Assembly: GCF_017603825.1 (NCBI RefSeq)
Contig: NZ_CP072014.1
Location: 3,348,001 to 3,412,000 of the forward strand
Length of the DNA: 64,000 bases
Reading direction: 5' to 3'
From: Arthrobacter crystallopoietes
Lineage (GTDB): Bacteria; Actinomycetota; Actinomycetes; Actinomycetales; Micrococcaceae
Positions within the stretch are counted from its first letter, which is position 1. Each line of letters opens with the position of its first letter. The notes beneath the pieces were generated by a model that searched no databases, was not told where the DNA came from, and saw only the letters and a program-made list of their open reading frames with translations. Positions 18,953-29,435 of this stretch are shown here, piece by piece. A program made the translations under genes and the position numbers.

Positions 18953-20791
18953 TCAGCTTTGGACGCTGTCCTTTTCAGACTGCTGGGCAGCAGCCTTCTG
19001 CCCGTCCTTGGAGACGTCCTTCGAGGCGTCCTTCGGCTTGGGCTTGAAGTCGATGCCGGCTTCCTTGCGCTGCTGCGGGGTGATCGGCGCGGGAGCATTG
19101 GTCAGCGGGTCGTGGCCGCCGCCGGTCTTCGGGAAGGCGATGACGTCGCGGATGGAGTCCGAGCCGGTCAGCAGCTGGACAACTCGGTCCCAGCCGAACG
19201 CGATGCCGCCGTGCGGGGGCGCACCGTACTTGAAGCCCTCAAGCAGGAAGCCGAACTTGCTCTGGGCCTGCTCCTGGTCGATTCCCATAACGGCCAGCAC
19301 GCGTTCCTGCACGTCCCGCTGGTGGATACGGATGGAACCGCCGCCGAGTTCGTTGCCGTTGCAGACAATGTCGTAGGCGTAGGACAGGGCGTTCGCCGGG
19401 TCCTCATCGAACGTGTCCATGAACTCGGGCTTCGGCGAGGTGAAGGCGTGGTGCACGGCAGTCCAGGCACCGGTGCCGACGGCCACGTCGCCCGATTCGA
19501 CTGCTGCCGCGGCCGGTTCGAACAGCGGGGCATCGACGATCCACACGAAGGCCCAGTCGCCGTCGTTAATCAAACCGGTGCGGTGGCCGATCTCAACGCG
19601 CGCGGCCCCCAGCAGCGCACGCGCCGAGGACTTGTCTCCGGCTGCGAAGAAGACGCAGTCCCCGGGCTTGGCACCCACGGCGTCCGCGAGGCCGGCACGC
19701 TCGGTATCGGTGAGGTTCTTGGCCACCGGACCGCTCAGCGTGCCGTCTTCCTGGATCAGGACGTAGGCCAGGCCCTTGGCGCCGCGCTGCTTGGCCCATT
19801 CCTGCCACGCGTCCAGCGTCCGGCGGGCCTGGGAGGCGCCGCCGGGCATGACCACGGCGCCGACGTACGGGGCCTGGAAGACGCGGAAGGTGGTGTCCTT
19901 GAAGAACTCCGTCAGCTCGGTCAGCTCCAGGCCGAACCGCAGGTCAGGCTTGTCGGAACCGTACCGCGCCATCGCGTCCGCGTAGGTCATGCGGCGGATC
20001 GGGGTGGGAATCTCGACGTCGATCAGCTGCCACAGCGCCTTCACGATGCTCTCGCCCAGCGCGATGATGTCGTCCTGCTCGACGAAGCTGGCCTCGATGT
20101 CCAGCTGGGTGAATTCCGGCTGGCGGTCGGCGCGGAAGTCTTCGTCCCGGTAGCAGCGCGCAATCTGGTAGTACTTTTCGAAACCGCCCACCTGCAGCAG
20201 CTGCTTGAACAGCTGCGGGGACTGCGGCAGGGCGTACCAGGAGCCCGGATCCAGGCGCGCCGGCACCAGGAAGTCGCGGGCGCCTTCCGGGGTGGAGCGG
20301 GTCAGCGTCGGAGTCTCGATCTCCACGAACCCGTCCTGGTGCAGCAGCTCGCGCGCCACCCGGTTGGCCTCCGAGCGCAGCCGCATGGCGGCGGCGGGGC
20401 CGGGACGGCGCAGGTCCAGGTAACGGTGCTTCAGGCGTGCTTCCTCGCCGACCTCGACGTGCTCGTCGATCTGGAACGGCAGCGGATCCGAAGTGCTGAG
20501 TACGACGACGGAATCGGCTATGACTTCGATCTCACCGGTGGCCAGGGCCGGGTTTTCGTTGCCTTCGGGCCGCTTCTCGACCGTGCCCTTGATCTGCAGC
20601 ACATATTCGTTACGGAGGGCGTGGAAGACGTCCTCTTCGCGCACCACAACCTGGGCAATGCCGGAGGCATCACGCAGATCCAGGAATGCCACGCCGCCGT
20701 GATCACGCCGGCGGGCCACCCACCCGGCGAGGGTTACGGTCTGTCCAATGTGCTCAGCCCTCAGCGAGCCGAGGTCATGTGTGCGCAGCAC
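18953..20791 (-). CDS. aspS: Aspartate--tRNA ligase
   Basis: A 612-residue bacterial-type class II synthetase. It has an amino-terminal anticodon OB fold ([20 protein letters not shown]), motif 2 ([20 protein letters not shown]), a GAD insertion and motif 3 ([15 protein letters not shown]). A 35-residue charged tail rich in K, D and S extends past the usual end. Whether it is discriminating or also charges tRNA-Asn cannot be told here. The ATG is followed by clear homology. Confidence 0.96.
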   Translation of the reverse strand: MLRTHDLGSLRAEHIGQTVTLAGWVARRRDHGGVAFLDLRDASGIAQVVVREEDVFHALRNEYVLQIKGTVEKRPEGNENPALATGEIEVIADSVVVLSTSDPLPFQIDEHVEVGEEARLKHRYLDLRRPGPAAAMRLRSEANRVARELLHQDGFVEIETPTLTRSTPEGARDFLVPARLDPGSWYALPQSPQLFKQLLQVGGFEKYYQIARCYRDEDFRADRQPEFTQLDIEASFVEQDDIIALGESIVKALWQLIDVEIPTPIRRMTYADAMARYGSDKPDLRFGLELTELTEFFKDTTFRVFQAPYVGAVVMPGGASQARRTLDAWQEWAKQRGAKGLAYVLIQEDGTLSGPVAKNLTDTERAGLADAVGAKPGDCVFFAAGDKSSARALLGAARVEIGHRTGLINDGDWAFVWIVDAPLFEPAAAAVESGDVAVGTGAWTAVHHAFTSPKPEFMDTFDEDPANALSYAYDIVCNGNELGGGSIRIHQRDVQERVLAVMGIDQEQAQSKFGFLLEGFKYGAPPHGGIAFGWDRVVQLLTGSDSIRDVIAFPKTGGGHDPLTNAPAPITPQQRKEAGIDFKPKPKDASKDVSKDGQKAAAQQSEKDSVQS

Positions 20792-20994
20792 AGCATTCCT
20801 TTCAGTAAAACTTCACCGGCGCTGTCGCGGAGGCTTCCGCCCCGGGCCGGCTGTGATGTGACTAGAGTGTTCATAATTGGGTCTTGAACGAGTTTACCGT
20901 TGATCGGGCTTGGGTCCCGACACCGGACCGGCAGCCGCAGGATCGACCCGGAGCGCCGATGCCTGGCGGAATCAGGAACAGACGGAGGCAAACT

Positions 20995-22248
20995 TTGAGC
21001 AGCGAATCAGCCCTCGAACGCAGGTTGGGCGGTGTTGACGCCACCACGGTGGGCATCGGTTCCATGGTGGGCGCCGGCGTCTTCGTGGTCTTCTCCCCCG
21101 CCGCCGCGATAGCCGGCAACTGGCTGCCGCTGGCGCTGGCGATCGCCGGTGTTGTTGCTTACTGCAACGCGATGGCCTCGGCCCAGCTGGCCGCGGTCCA
21201 TCCCACCAGCGGAGGAACCTACATCTACGGGCGCCGCCAGCTCGGCGAATGGCAAGGTTTTTTGGCCGGCTGGGGCTACATCACCGGGAAGGTGGCTTCC
21301 TGTGCCGCCATGGCGCTGGCCTTCGGCCTCTACGCCGCCCCGGAATTTGCGACGGCGGCCGCCGTGGCCGCCGTCATATTGCTCACCGGCGTGAACCTGA
21401 TGGGGATCACCCGCACGGCCTGGGCCACGCGCTGGATCGTCTCCATTGTCGTGGCCATTCTGGTCTTTGTGATCGTGGTGGCCTTCGATGCCGAGCCCAT
21501 CGGCCAGAGCATCCCGGTCGACGGCGCCTCGCCGTACGGAATCCTGCAGGCCGCGGGACTGTTTTTCTTTGCTTTCGCCGGCTACGCCCGGATTGCCACC
21601 ATGGGCGAGGAAATCCGCGAACCGAAGAAGCTGATTCCACGCGCCATCCTGGCGGCCCTGGTGGTCACCTTGGCCCTCTATGCGGTGCTGGGACTGGCGC
21701 TGCTGGACTTCATGGGTGCGGGCCTGCTGGCCGCCACACCCGCACCGTTGCTGGCGGTCGGCGAAGCCGTGGGCGGCGGCGTGGGCACCACCGCGGTAAC
21801 GATTGCGGCAACGCTGGCCTGCCTGGGCGCCCTGCTCGCGCTGATTGCCGGTGTTAGCCGCACCATGTTCGCTATGGCCCGCGAGGGGGATCTGCCGCGT
21901 GCCTTTGCTTCGGTCTGGGAACGCTTCAAGGTTCCCTACCTCGCCGACCTGGCCGTCGCCGCCGTCGTTATTTTCCTGCTGCTCACCCAGGATGTCCTGG
22001 CCGTTGTGGGCTTCTCCAGCTTCGGCGTGTTGATCTATTACGCGGTCACTAATGCGTCCGCGTTGACCCTCACGGAGCGGCCGTGGCAGGCGCCCAAGGC
22101 CCTGAACTGGCTGGGCCTGGCCGGATGCCTGGTCCTGGCGTTCACCCTGCCGCTGTCCTCCGTGCTGACCATGACGGCGGTGCTGGCTGTGGGGCTGCTG
22201 GGCCGCGCCGTGCTCAAACCTGGCAGGCGGCGCAGGCCCCACGCCTAG
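20995..22248 (+). CDS. APC-family amino acid permease
   Basis: A 417-residue hydrophobic protein with about 12 membrane segments, starting LERRLGGVDATTVGIGSMVGAG, the first-helix signature of APC superfamily amino acid permeases. TSGGTYIYGRR and FFFAFAGYARIATMGEEIREPKK (helix 6 region) are also typical. Substrate cannot be assigned. The frame is open from a TTG at 20884, but I place the start at TTG 20995, which has GGAGG 7 bases upstream and gives the normal short amino end. It is convergent with hisS, 18 bases apart. Confidence 0.88.
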   Translation: MSSESALERRLGGVDATTVGIGSMVGAGVFVVFSPAAAIAGNWLPLALAIAGVVAYCNAMASAQLAAVHPTSGGTYIYGRRQLGEWQGFLAGWGYITGKVASCAAMALAFGLYAAPEFATAAAVAAVILLTGVNLMGITRTAWATRWIVSIVVAILVFVIVVAFDAEPIGQSIPVDGASPYGILQAAGLFFFAFAGYARIATMGEEIREPKKLIPRAILAALVVTLALYAVLGLALLDFMGAGLLAATPAPLLAVGEAVGGGVGTTAVTIAATLACLGALLALIAGVSRTMFAMAREGDLPRAFASVWERFKVPYLADLAVAAVVIFLLLTQDVLAVVGFSSFGVLIYYAVTNASALTLTERPWQAPKALNWLGLAGCLVLAFTLPLSSVLTMTAVLAVGLLGRAVLKPGRRRRPHA

Positions 22249-22266
22249 CCGGCCGGGCCTCGGCCG

Positions 22267-23613
22267 CTACTGGGCGGAAGTGATCTGCGGGATCAGGTCC
22301 GCTGCCGGCGGCATCCAGGTCTTGGGATCGGCCGCAACCTGTTCGCCCGAACGGATGTCCTTGACCTCGTGGCTGAGGTTGCCGTCTTCGTCCGTGCTGA
22401 ACCAGACAAAGGGAATTCCCCGGCGGTCCGCGTACTTGATCTGCTTGCCGAATTTCTCCGCCTTGGCCGCAACTTCCACGCTGATGCCACGTCCGCGCAA
22501 CTGCGCCGCGATGTCCTGGGCCTGGGACCAGCTGCCGTCATCGGCCAGCGTGACCAGCACGGCGGTGGGCACGTGCCGGGAGGCCGAGGCGAACTCCTGG
22601 CTGAGGATCCGCATCACCAGCCGGGTCACGCCGATGGACAGGCCCACGCCGGGAAACTTGCGGTTTCCCTTGGCGGCGAGGGCGTCGTACCGGCCGCCGG
22701 AGCAGATCGAGCCGAGCTGTTCGTGTCCGACCAGGACCGTTTCGTAGACGGTTCCGGTGTAGTAATCGAGCCCGCGGGCGATGCTCAGGTCCGCCAGGAC
22801 GCGTCCGGGTGCGCGGTGCGAAGCTTCGCCAATCACTTGTTCGAGCTCGGCCAGGCCCTCGTCCAGCAGGTCGTTGCTCACGCCCAGGGCACGCACCTCC
22901 TGCGCAAAGGAGGTGTCCTCGCTGCGGATGGACGCCAGCTTCAGCGCGGCCTCGGCCTGCTCCACGGTGGCACCGAGCTCATGCTGCAGCAGCTCGGCTA
23001 CCTTCTGGGGCCCGACCTTCTCAAGCTTGTCGATGCTGCGCAGAACACCGGCGGTATCATCCAGCCCGATCCCACGGTAGAAGCCCTCGGCCAGCTTGCG
23101 GTTGTTTACCCGCAGCTTGAATTCGGGGATGGGCAGCGCACCCAAGGCTTCCACGATGACCAGGGCCAGCTCCACGTCGTAACGGAACGGCAGCTCACCG
23201 TCACCCACGACGTCGATGTCGGCCTGGGTAAATTCGCGTGCGCGGCCCTCCTGCGGCCGTTCCCCGCGCCAGACTTTCTGGATCTGGTAGCGGCGGAACG
23301 GGAAGGCGAGGTGTCCGGCGTTTTCCACGACGTACCGGGCAAACGGCACGGTCAGGTCGAAGTGGAGCGCCAGCTTGTCCTCCGATTTGCCGCCCTCTGC
23401 TTCCTCCGCCTGGAGCCGGTGCAGGCCGTAGACCTCTTTGTCGATCTCTCCCTTGCGCAGCAGCTGCTCCACTGTCTCCACGGCGCGGGTTTCAATGGAG
23501 GAGAACCCGTGCAGTTCAAAGGTCCGCCGCAGGCTGTCCAGCACATGCTGCTCCACGAGCCTCTCCTGCGGAAGCCATTCCGGGAAACCTGACAGGGAGG
23601 CCTTACGTGCCAT
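22267..23613 (-). CDS. hisS: Histidine--tRNA ligase
   Basis: A 448-residue class II synthetase. The histidine motifs are present: RGLDYYTGTVYETVLVG and SGGRYDALAAKGNRKFPGVG. Motif 2 lies around QIQKVWRGERPQEGRAREFTQ, and an anticodon-binding domain fills residues 345-440. The ATG has AGGAGAT about 8 bases before it. hisS near rel is a conserved actinobacterial arrangement. Confidence 0.96.
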   Translation of the reverse strand: MARKASLSGFPEWLPQERLVEQHVLDSLRRTFELHGFSSIETRAVETVEQLLRKGEIDKEVYGLHRLQAEEAEGGKSEDKLALHFDLTVPFARYVVENAGHLAFPFRRYQIQKVWRGERPQEGRAREFTQADIDVVGDGELPFRYDVELALVIVEALGALPIPEFKLRVNNRKLAEGFYRGIGLDDTAGVLRSIDKLEKVGPQKVAELLQHELGATVEQAEAALKLASIRSEDTSFAQEVRALGVSNDLLDEGLAELEQVIGEASHRAPGRVLADLSIARGLDYYTGTVYETVLVGHEQLGSICSGGRYDALAAKGNRKFPGVGLSIGVTRLVMRILSQEFASASRHVPTAVLVTLADDGSWSQAQDIAAQLRGRGISVEVAAKAEKFGKQIKYADRRGIPFVWFSTDEDGNLSHEVKDIRSGEQVAADPKTWMPPAADLIPQITSAQ

Positions 23614-23799
23614 GCGGGGATATCTCCTAAATTGTGGGTCGAAAGACTCATGGGGGCTGACTACTCAGGATAACGGGCCCTTTGGCCCGCGAATGCCTAA
23701 ACTGGCTGCCGGACCATTTTAAGGGCAGGCAGCAGTCCCGGCCCAAAGAATTGACCATCCCATCCGCCGGGGTGGGACCAGAGGGGAAAGGAAGGGCCG

Positions 23800-24606
23800 G
23801 TGGCCGCCAGGAGCCAGGACCGCGAAACAAAGCGCCGCATTGCGCAGATGGAGGCCAAACGTGCCCTGCGTGCAGAGCAAATCAAGCGGCGCAGGCGCGA
23901 CAACGTTATCGGTGGCGTGACGATCGCCGCCTTGGTCATCCTGGGTTTCCTGCTCCAGCTGACGGTATTCGGCACCAATCCCACGTCCCGCGAGGTTGAC
24001 CAGGTACGCGAGGGTATCGAAGAGCCGATACCCGGCGACTCTGCCTCCCCTGATCCCGCTGGCGCACAAACGAACGCGGCCCATATCCCTTCCGCGGATC
24101 TGGCGCGTGGCCAGGTGCTCACCGGCACACTATCCACCAGTGCCGGCGACATCGGCGTGGAGCTCGACGGCGAGGCTGCGCCGCAGGCCGTTTCGGTGTT
24201 CAAGTCCTTGGCCGACGAGGGCTTTTTCGCGGGCAAGACGTGCCACCGCCTCACTACTGCCGCTTCCATGGGCGTGCTCCAGTGCGGCTCCGTGGACGGC
24301 CGAGGCGGCGGCGACCCGGAGTTCCAGTGGGGTCCGGTCGAAAATTCGCCCGAATCGGGCCTATATCCGGCCGGCACGATCGCCGTCGCCCGCGGCCAAA
24401 GCACTTTCAGCAACGGCAGCCAGTTCTTCATTGCCTACAAAGACAGCACGATTCCGCAAGATACCGGTGGCTACACGATTATGGGTAAGGTAACCACAGG
24501 CCTCGACGTGATCCAGGAGATTGCCGACGGCGGCCTCGAAGAAGCCGGCAGCCAGGACGGACAGCCTAAAATACCAGTAACGATTGATGCGTTTACTCTA
24601 GATTGA
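23800..24606 (+). CDS. Membrane-anchored cyclophilin-type peptidyl-prolyl isomerase
   Basis: A 268-residue protein starting from GTG. A highly charged helical amino end (KRRIAQMEAKRALRAEQIKRRRR) precedes one membrane segment (about 38-57) and an extracytoplasmic cyclophilin domain (residues 110-268) with FKSLADEGFFAGKTCHRL, GTIAVARGQSTFSNGSQFFI and TIMGKVTTGLDVIQEIA. The active-site arginine expected in the FHRVI segment is replaced in context by CHRLTT. It probably folds exported proteins at the membrane. Mycobacteria carry a similar PPIase near rel (Rv2582). Confidence 0.88.
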   Translation: MAARSQDRETKRRIAQMEAKRALRAEQIKRRRRDNVIGGVTIAALVILGFLLQLTVFGTNPTSREVDQVREGIEEPIPGDSASPDPAGAQTNAAHIPSADLARGQVLTGTLSTSAGDIGVELDGEAAPQAVSVFKSLADEGFFAGKTCHRLTTAASMGVLQCGSVDGRGGGDPEFQWGPVENSPESGLYPAGTIAVARGQSTFSNGSQFFIAYKDSTIPQDTGGYTIMGKVTTGLDVIQEIADGGLEEAGSQDGQPKIPVTIDAFTLD

Positions 24607-24674
24607 TCTAGTGAAGTACCTGGTGCGCGCACCTGCGGTGGGTGCACCGAACAACGAGTGAAAGAGTTTTAGCG

Positions 24675-26114
24675 GTGACAGACAGTCAGAAATCCGACGA
24701 AACAGTTGACGGCACGGCCTCCGAGACGCCAAAGCCGCCGACGCCGGCCAGCATGAAACCGTCCGCACGGCCGCGTCCTACGCCGGCAGCAATGGCACCG
24801 AAGCATGCAGCGGCCTCTACCGTACAGACCGTTGTCGCCGCTCCACCGGTGCACAGCACGCCGCTTTCCGAAGCCGCAAAATGGGGCAGGGTTGCCGAGG
24901 ACGGGCACGTTTTCCTGATTCTCGACGGCGAAGAACACCCCGTCGGCCAGTATCCGGACGCCCCGGCCGACGAAGCGCTGGCCTACTTTGTGCGCAAGTA
25001 TGACGACGCCGCCGCGCAGGCAGCGCTCCTGGAGCAGCGGGTGGAGGCGAAGGCGCCGTCCACCGACATGCACAAAACCCTTGAGCACCTGAGGGCACAG
25101 GTCGCGGAGCGCCACATGGTCGGGGACATTCCGGCTCTGGAGGCGCGGCTCGATAGCCTCGACACCGCGATCGCAGAGCTGCAGCGCAGCGAAAAGGACG
25201 CCCAGGAAGCGCAGCGCTCCGCCGAACTGGCTGCACGTGAGGCCATTGTCGCCGAAGCGGAATCAATCGCGGGCAAAGACCCTGCCACGGTGCAGTGGAA
25301 GACCAGCAGTGCGCGGATGAATGAGCTGTTCGAGAGCTGGAAGAGCGCGCAGAAGAACGGCATCAGGCTGGGCCGCGGCACCGAAGATGCGTTATGGAAA
25401 CGCTTCAGGTCCGCACGCACCGTCTTTGACCGCCACCGCCGTGCCTACTTCAGCCAGCTGGACAGCGACAATGCTACCGCGAAGGCGGCTAAAGAAGCGT
25501 TGATCGCGCGTGCCGAGGAGCTCTCGACCTCCACCGACTGGGGCCCGACCGCCGGCGAGTACCGCCATCTGATGGACGAATGGAAGGCTTCCAAGCGCGC
25601 CAGCCGGAAGGACGACGACGCGCTCTGGGCTCGTTTCCGTGCCGCCCAGGACAAGTTCTTTGCCGCACGCCAGGCCGCTAACCACGCCATCGACCAGGAG
25701 TATGCCGCCAACCTGGTGGTCAAGGAAGCTCTCGTGGCCGAGGCGCAGGCGCTGCTCCCGATTACCGATCTTGGTGCCGCTAAGAAGGCCCTCCAGTCCA
25801 TCAGGGACCGCTGGGAAGAAGCCGGCAAGGTGCCGCGTGGGGACATGCAGCGGATCGACGGAGGCCTGCGCAAGGTCGAAGACGCTGTCAAGGCAGCTGA
25901 AGACGACCAGTGGCGACGCAGCAACCCGGAGACTAAGGCCCGTACCAACAGTGCGTTGAACCAGTTGGAGACAGCCATTGCCGGTCTCGAAGAGGATCTG
26001 TCCAAGGCTGAACGGCAGGGCGATGCGCGGAAGATTGCCGACGCCCGCGAGGCACTCGAAGCCCGTCGGCAGTGGCTGGATACCTTGCAGAAATCGGCAC
26101 AGGACTTCTCCTGA
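24675..26114 (+). CDS. DUF349 coiled-coil protein
   Basis: A 479-residue soluble protein. Residues 1-65 are a disordered Pro/Ala/Thr leader; 67-95 hold a conserved KWGRVAEDGHVFLILDGEEH box; three DUF349 repeats follow at about 189-262, 275-335 and 350-412, each with a WK/RxRF or DRW core; helices at 110-190 and 430-475 look coiled-coil. DUF349 proteins are of uncertain function. I choose GTG 24675 (MTDSQKSDET) rather than GTG 24642. It follows the cyclophilin and ends at a strong terminator. Confidence 0.85.
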   Translation: MTDSQKSDETVDGTASETPKPPTPASMKPSARPRPTPAAMAPKHAAASTVQTVVAAPPVHSTPLSEAAKWGRVAEDGHVFLILDGEEHPVGQYPDAPADEALAYFVRKYDDAAAQAALLEQRVEAKAPSTDMHKTLEHLRAQVAERHMVGDIPALEARLDSLDTAIAELQRSEKDAQEAQRSAELAAREAIVAEAESIAGKDPATVQWKTSSARMNELFESWKSAQKNGIRLGRGTEDALWKRFRSARTVFDRHRRAYFSQLDSDNATAKAAKEALIARAEELSTSTDWGPTAGEYRHLMDEWKASKRASRKDDDALWARFRAAQDKFFAARQAANHAIDQEYAANLVVKEALVAEAQALLPITDLGAAKKALQSIRDRWEEAGKVPRGDMQRIDGGLRKVEDAVKAAEDDQWRRSNPETKARTNSALNQLETAIAGLEEDLSKAERQGDARKIADAREALEARRQWLDTLQKSAQDFS

Positions 26115-26171
26115 AGGGTCCCGGCCGATAACTGACCGGGCAGCCTGAGCCACCCGCTCTACACACCGTCT

Positions 26172-26210
26172 GAGGGCGGAGCCGCTTTTCCACAAAGAGG
26201 TTCCGCCCTC
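26172..26210 (+). terminator. Intrinsic terminator after the DUF349 gene
   Basis: Arms GAGGGCGGA (26172-26180) and TCCGCCCTC (26202-26210) pair perfectly, and the stem continues inward through CC..CTTT / AAAG.GG with one mismatch to a five-base loop. TCTCGTT follows. It separates DUF349 from the downstream AbiEi-like gene. Confidence 0.7.
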
Positions 26211-26245
26211 TCTCGTTGGTCGGCGGGCTTTGACAAGCTGGCATC

Positions 26246-26890
26246 ATGACCACGGGAGAGCACCGGCAGCAGCCTTCGACGACCGTTCCCGCCCCCAGCT
26301 CCCAGGGAGGCGGCCTGCTCTATGCCGGGCGACCGTTCAGCCTGGCCGAGCTGCAGGCCATGGCAATCGATGGCCTGGTGGTCAATATTTACGGTCCTGC
26401 CTACGTCGCCGCTGGCGAACCCGTCACCTCCGTACACCGAGCGTTGGCTGCCCATGCGGCCCTGCCGCAGCCCATCCGGCACAAAGTGGTGCTCGGGAGG
26501 CTCACGGCAGCTTGGGTCTACGGCTGCTCGCCGCCGGGCAACAAGATCACTGTCCTGCTCGACCACCGCTACCGGGCCACCTCGCAGGGAAGGCACCGAA
26601 GTATCCACCTGCACGAAGTCGCGCTGGGGCCGCTGGACACGCTGAACGTCTCGGGCGTCCAGATTACTTCTCCCCTGAGGACGGCGCTGGACATCGCTGT
26701 CTACGCCCATGACGAAGACGCGGTGCGGATCCTGCTCGCCTTATCCTCGGACCCCAGGCTGAAGTGCCCATTGGGCTACATCCGGCAGGCCCTGCAGATC
26801 CGGGAGAGGATGCCGGGCAAGAACGTGGCCCTCCGGCGCTTGGCTGCCGCACTTGACCTGCGGAAACAGCAAGCAGGGGGAACCACTTAG
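26246..26890 (+). CDS. AbiEi-antitoxin-like protein, orphan
   Basis: A 214-residue protein. The pattern [24 protein letters not shown], then [18 protein letters not shown], then [16 protein letters not shown] resembles actinobacterial proteins annotated as AbiEi-family antitoxin domain proteins (winged helix, then a conserved body). No AbiEii nucleotidyltransferase toxin gene is beside it, so a toxin-antitoxin role is not supported. Its stop codon interlocks with that of the convergent rel gene over TTAG at 26887-26890. The assignment is tentative. Confidence 0.6.
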   Translation: MTTGEHRQQPSTTVPAPSSQGGGLLYAGRPFSLAELQAMAIDGLVVNIYGPAYVAAGEPVTSVHRALAAHAALPQPIRHKVVLGRLTAAWVYGCSPPGNKITVLLDHRYRATSQGRHRSIHLHEVALGPLDTLNVSGVQITSPLRTALDIAVYAHDEDAVRILLALSSDPRLKCPLGYIRQALQIRERMPGKNVALRRLAAALDLRKQQAGGTT

Positions 26891-29253
26891 ATCCGGCGGC
26901 GGGCGTCCGTTGTGCGGTACACGTCGAACACCCCGTCGATGCGGCGGACCGCGCTGAGGACATGGCTCAGATACTTCGGATCCCCCATCTCGAAGGAGAA
27001 CCGCGAGATCGCCAGGCGGTCGCTCGAGGTGTGCACGGTGGCGGAGAGGATGTTGACGTGGTTCTCGGCCAGTACGCGCGTCACATCGGAGAGAAGGCTC
27101 TTGCGGTCCAGCGCCTCGACCTGGATCTCGACCAGGAACACGCTTGACTTGGTCGGCGCCCACTCAACTTCCACGATCCGCCCTGGCTGGTCCCGCAGGT
27201 CGGACACATTCCGGCAGTCGGAGCGGTGCACGGACACGCCTGATCCCCGCGTTACAAAACCGATAATCGGATCCGGCGGCACCGGTGTACAGCAGCGCGC
27301 CAGCTTCACCCAGACATCGCCCACGCCGACCACGGTCACGCCGGAGTCCGAGGTCTTCGGGCGTTTGGGGGCGGTGGAGATCGGGGCTTCCATCTCCTCG
27401 GCGGCCTCCGTGCCGCCGAGCAACGCCACCAGGTGTTCGATGACGTTCTGGGCGGAAGAATGACCGTCCCCGACGGCAGCATAGAGCGCGGCGATGTCCT
27501 GATGGTGCAATTCCTGCGCCACAGCCATCAGGGCGTCATGCGTCATCATCTTCTGCAGCGGCAGGTTCTGCTTCCGCATGGCCTTGGTGAGCTGGTCCTT
27601 GCCCTTTTCGATCGCCTCTTCGCGGCGTTCCTTGGTGAACCATTGCCTGATCTTGTTGCGTGCCCGAGGACTTTTGACGAAGCCCTGCCAGTCCTGGCTC
27701 GGCCCCGCCCCCTCGGCCTTCGAGGTGAAGATTTCAACCCAGTCGCCATGGTTGAGCTCGCTGTTGAGCGGGACAAGTTTCCCGTTGACGCGTGCGCCGA
27801 TGGTGCGGTGGCCTACCTCGGTATGGACGGCGTAAGCGAAGTCGACCGGCGTCGATCCCGCCGGTAATGCCATGACCTCGCCCTTGGGTGTGAAGACAAA
27901 CACCTCACGGGCGTTGATTTCGAAGCGCAGCGAATCGAGGAACTCGGCCGGGTCGGAGGTTTCCTGTTGCCAGTCGACCAGGCTGCGAAGCCAGCCCATG
28001 TCGCCGCCATCGGCCGCCGTGCCGGAGTTTCTCGCCGCGTCCTTGTACTTCCAGTGCGCCGCAACGCCGTATTCGGCGCGGCGGTGCATCTCGTACGTCC
28101 GGATCTGGATCTCCACCGGCTTGCCGCCCGGACCGATTACCGTGGTGTGCAGCGACTGGTACATATTGAACTTCGGCATGGCGATGTAGTCTTTGAACCG
28201 CCCGGGCAGGGGGTTCCACCGCGCATGCAGCGCGCCGAGCGTGGCGTAGCAATCGCGCACGCTGTCCACCAGGACACGGATTCCCATCAAGTCATGGATA
28301 TCGTCGAAGTCCTTACCTCGAACGATCATCTTCTGGTAGATGGAGTAGTAGTGCTTCGGGCGCCCGGTGATCGTCGCCTTGATCTTCACCGCGCGCAGAT
28401 CGTCGCCGATCTTTGTACGGAGCATAGTCAGGTACTTCTCGCGCTCCGGCGTGCGCTCCCCCACCATGCGCACGATCTCTTCGTACACTTTGGGGTGCAG
28501 CGCCGCGAAGGACAGGTCTTCGAGCTCCCATTTGATGGTATTCATGCCCAGCCGGTGCGCGAGCGGAGCGAAAATTTCCAGCGTCTCCCGGGCCTTCTTG
28601 GCAGAGGATTCCGGCGAGACGAAACGCCAGGTCCGGGCGTTGTGCAGACGGTCCGCAAGCTTGATGACCAGGACGCGGATGTCCTTGGCCATCGCCACCA
28701 CCATTTTCCGCACGGTCTCCGACTGCGCGGCGTCGCCGAACTGGACTTTGTCCAGCTTGGTCACGCCGTCGACCAGCATGGCGACCTCGGATCCGAATTC
28801 GGCACGTAGCTGGTCAAGGGTGTATTCGGTATCCTCGACCGTGTCATGCAGCAGTGCGGCGGCCAAGGTCGTCCCGGTCATGCCCAGCTCGGCCAGAATG
28901 GTGGCCACCGCTACCGGGTGCGTGATGTAGGGGTCGCCGCTCTTGCGCTTTTGGCCCCGATGGCTGCGCTCGGCAACTACGAACGCGCGGTGGATCAGGT
29001 CGAAGTCCTCGCGCGGGTTGTTCGCCCGCACTGTGCGCAGCAATGGTTCGAGGATCGGCGAGTAGCCGGCGGAGCCGCGTCCGGTCAGCCGTGCCAAGCG
29101 GGACATAGTGCGTTCGCGCCGTCCCGGGAACGAATTCCGGACCGGCGCCTGGTCAGGAACGGCCTGTTGCGGTGAGGGCACGACAACAGGACCGGGCCCC
29201 GGCTTGACCGTCGATTTGGGACCCTGGTCCGTAGGCCTGCCGTTCTCAGCCAA
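26887..29253 (-). CDS. relA: Bifunctional (p)ppGpp synthetase/hydrolase Rel
   Basis: A 788-residue long RSH protein. The HD hydrolase domain has [16 protein letters not shown] and [13 protein letters not shown]. The synthetase region reads [21 protein letters not shown], with the RGKD form (RxKD) that marks bifunctional enzymes. TGS ([17 protein letters not shown]), a Cys-containing conserved region ([12 protein letters not shown]) and a carboxyl ACT domain follow. I place the start at TTG 29253 ([10 protein letters not shown]) with a GGGGCAGGAT ribosome site; a 38-codon longer frame is less likely. The first 60 residues are disordered. Confidence 0.93.
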   Translation of the reverse strand: MAENGRPTDQGPKSTVKPGPGPVVVPSPQQAVPDQAPVRNSFPGRRERTMSRLARLTGRGSAGYSPILEPLLRTVRANNPREDFDLIHRAFVVAERSHRGQKRKSGDPYITHPVAVATILAELGMTGTTLAAALLHDTVEDTEYTLDQLRAEFGSEVAMLVDGVTKLDKVQFGDAAQSETVRKMVVAMAKDIRVLVIKLADRLHNARTWRFVSPESSAKKARETLEIFAPLAHRLGMNTIKWELEDLSFAALHPKVYEEIVRMVGERTPEREKYLTMLRTKIGDDLRAVKIKATITGRPKHYYSIYQKMIVRGKDFDDIHDLMGIRVLVDSVRDCYATLGALHARWNPLPGRFKDYIAMPKFNMYQSLHTTVIGPGGKPVEIQIRTYEMHRRAEYGVAAHWKYKDAARNSGTAADGGDMGWLRSLVDWQQETSDPAEFLDSLRFEINAREVFVFTPKGEVMALPAGSTPVDFAYAVHTEVGHRTIGARVNGKLVPLNSELNHGDWVEIFTSKAEGAGPSQDWQGFVKSPRARNKIRQWFTKERREEAIEKGKDQLTKAMRKQNLPLQKMMTHDALMAVAQELHHQDIAALYAAVGDGHSSAQNVIEHLVALLGGTEAAEEMEAPISTAPKRPKTSDSGVTVVGVGDVWVKLARCCTPVPPDPIIGFVTRGSGVSVHRSDCRNVSDLRDQPGRIVEVEWAPTKSSVFLVEIQVEALDRKSLLSDVTRVLAENHVNILSATVHTSSDRLAISRFSFEMGDPKYLSHVLSAVRRIDGVFDVYRTTDARRRI

Positions 29254-29387
29254 ATCCTGCCCCGCTTTCCTTGCCGACAACGAGGGAGGAATGCTCCAGC
29301 CCGCGTTGTACCTGGCAACAGATACATCATCCGATCGTCCTAGTCTATGCCCCACAAGACATATCATTCACACCCGTGGAGAGCAGA

Positions 29388-29423
29388 AAGGCCGGTTGCC
29401 GCTTATGAGTGGCAACCGGCCTT
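29388..29423 (-). terminator. Terminator after secF
   Basis: A perfect 13-bp inverted repeat, AAGGCCGGTTGCC / GGCAACCGGCCTT, with a 10-base loop. On the minus strand it is followed by TTTCTGCTCT. It ends the yajC-secD-secF transcript before rel. No apt gene is present in this gap, unlike mycobacteria. Confidence 0.75.
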
Positions 29424-29435
29424 ATCAAGGGCCTG

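Noticed and set aside
18959-20887. Plus-strand open frame of about 640 codons opposite aspS
   Set aside because: Antisense shadow of a verified synthetase gene; composition is arginine- and glycine-rich without any motif.
21007-22242. Minus-strand open frame opposite the permease
   Set aside because: His/Gln/Gly-rich nonsense composition, typical of the complement of a hydrophobic protein.
23674-23689. CGGGCC/GGCCCG mini-hairpin between hisS and the cyclophilin gene
   Set aside because: Six-bp stem in a divergent promoter gap; not a terminator for either gene and no known operator.
24597-24633. Palindromes CTAGA-TTGA-TCTAG and GGTGCGCGCACC after the cyclophilin gene
   Set aside because: Short and without a T run; too weak to call a terminator, and the DUF349 gene may be co-transcribed.
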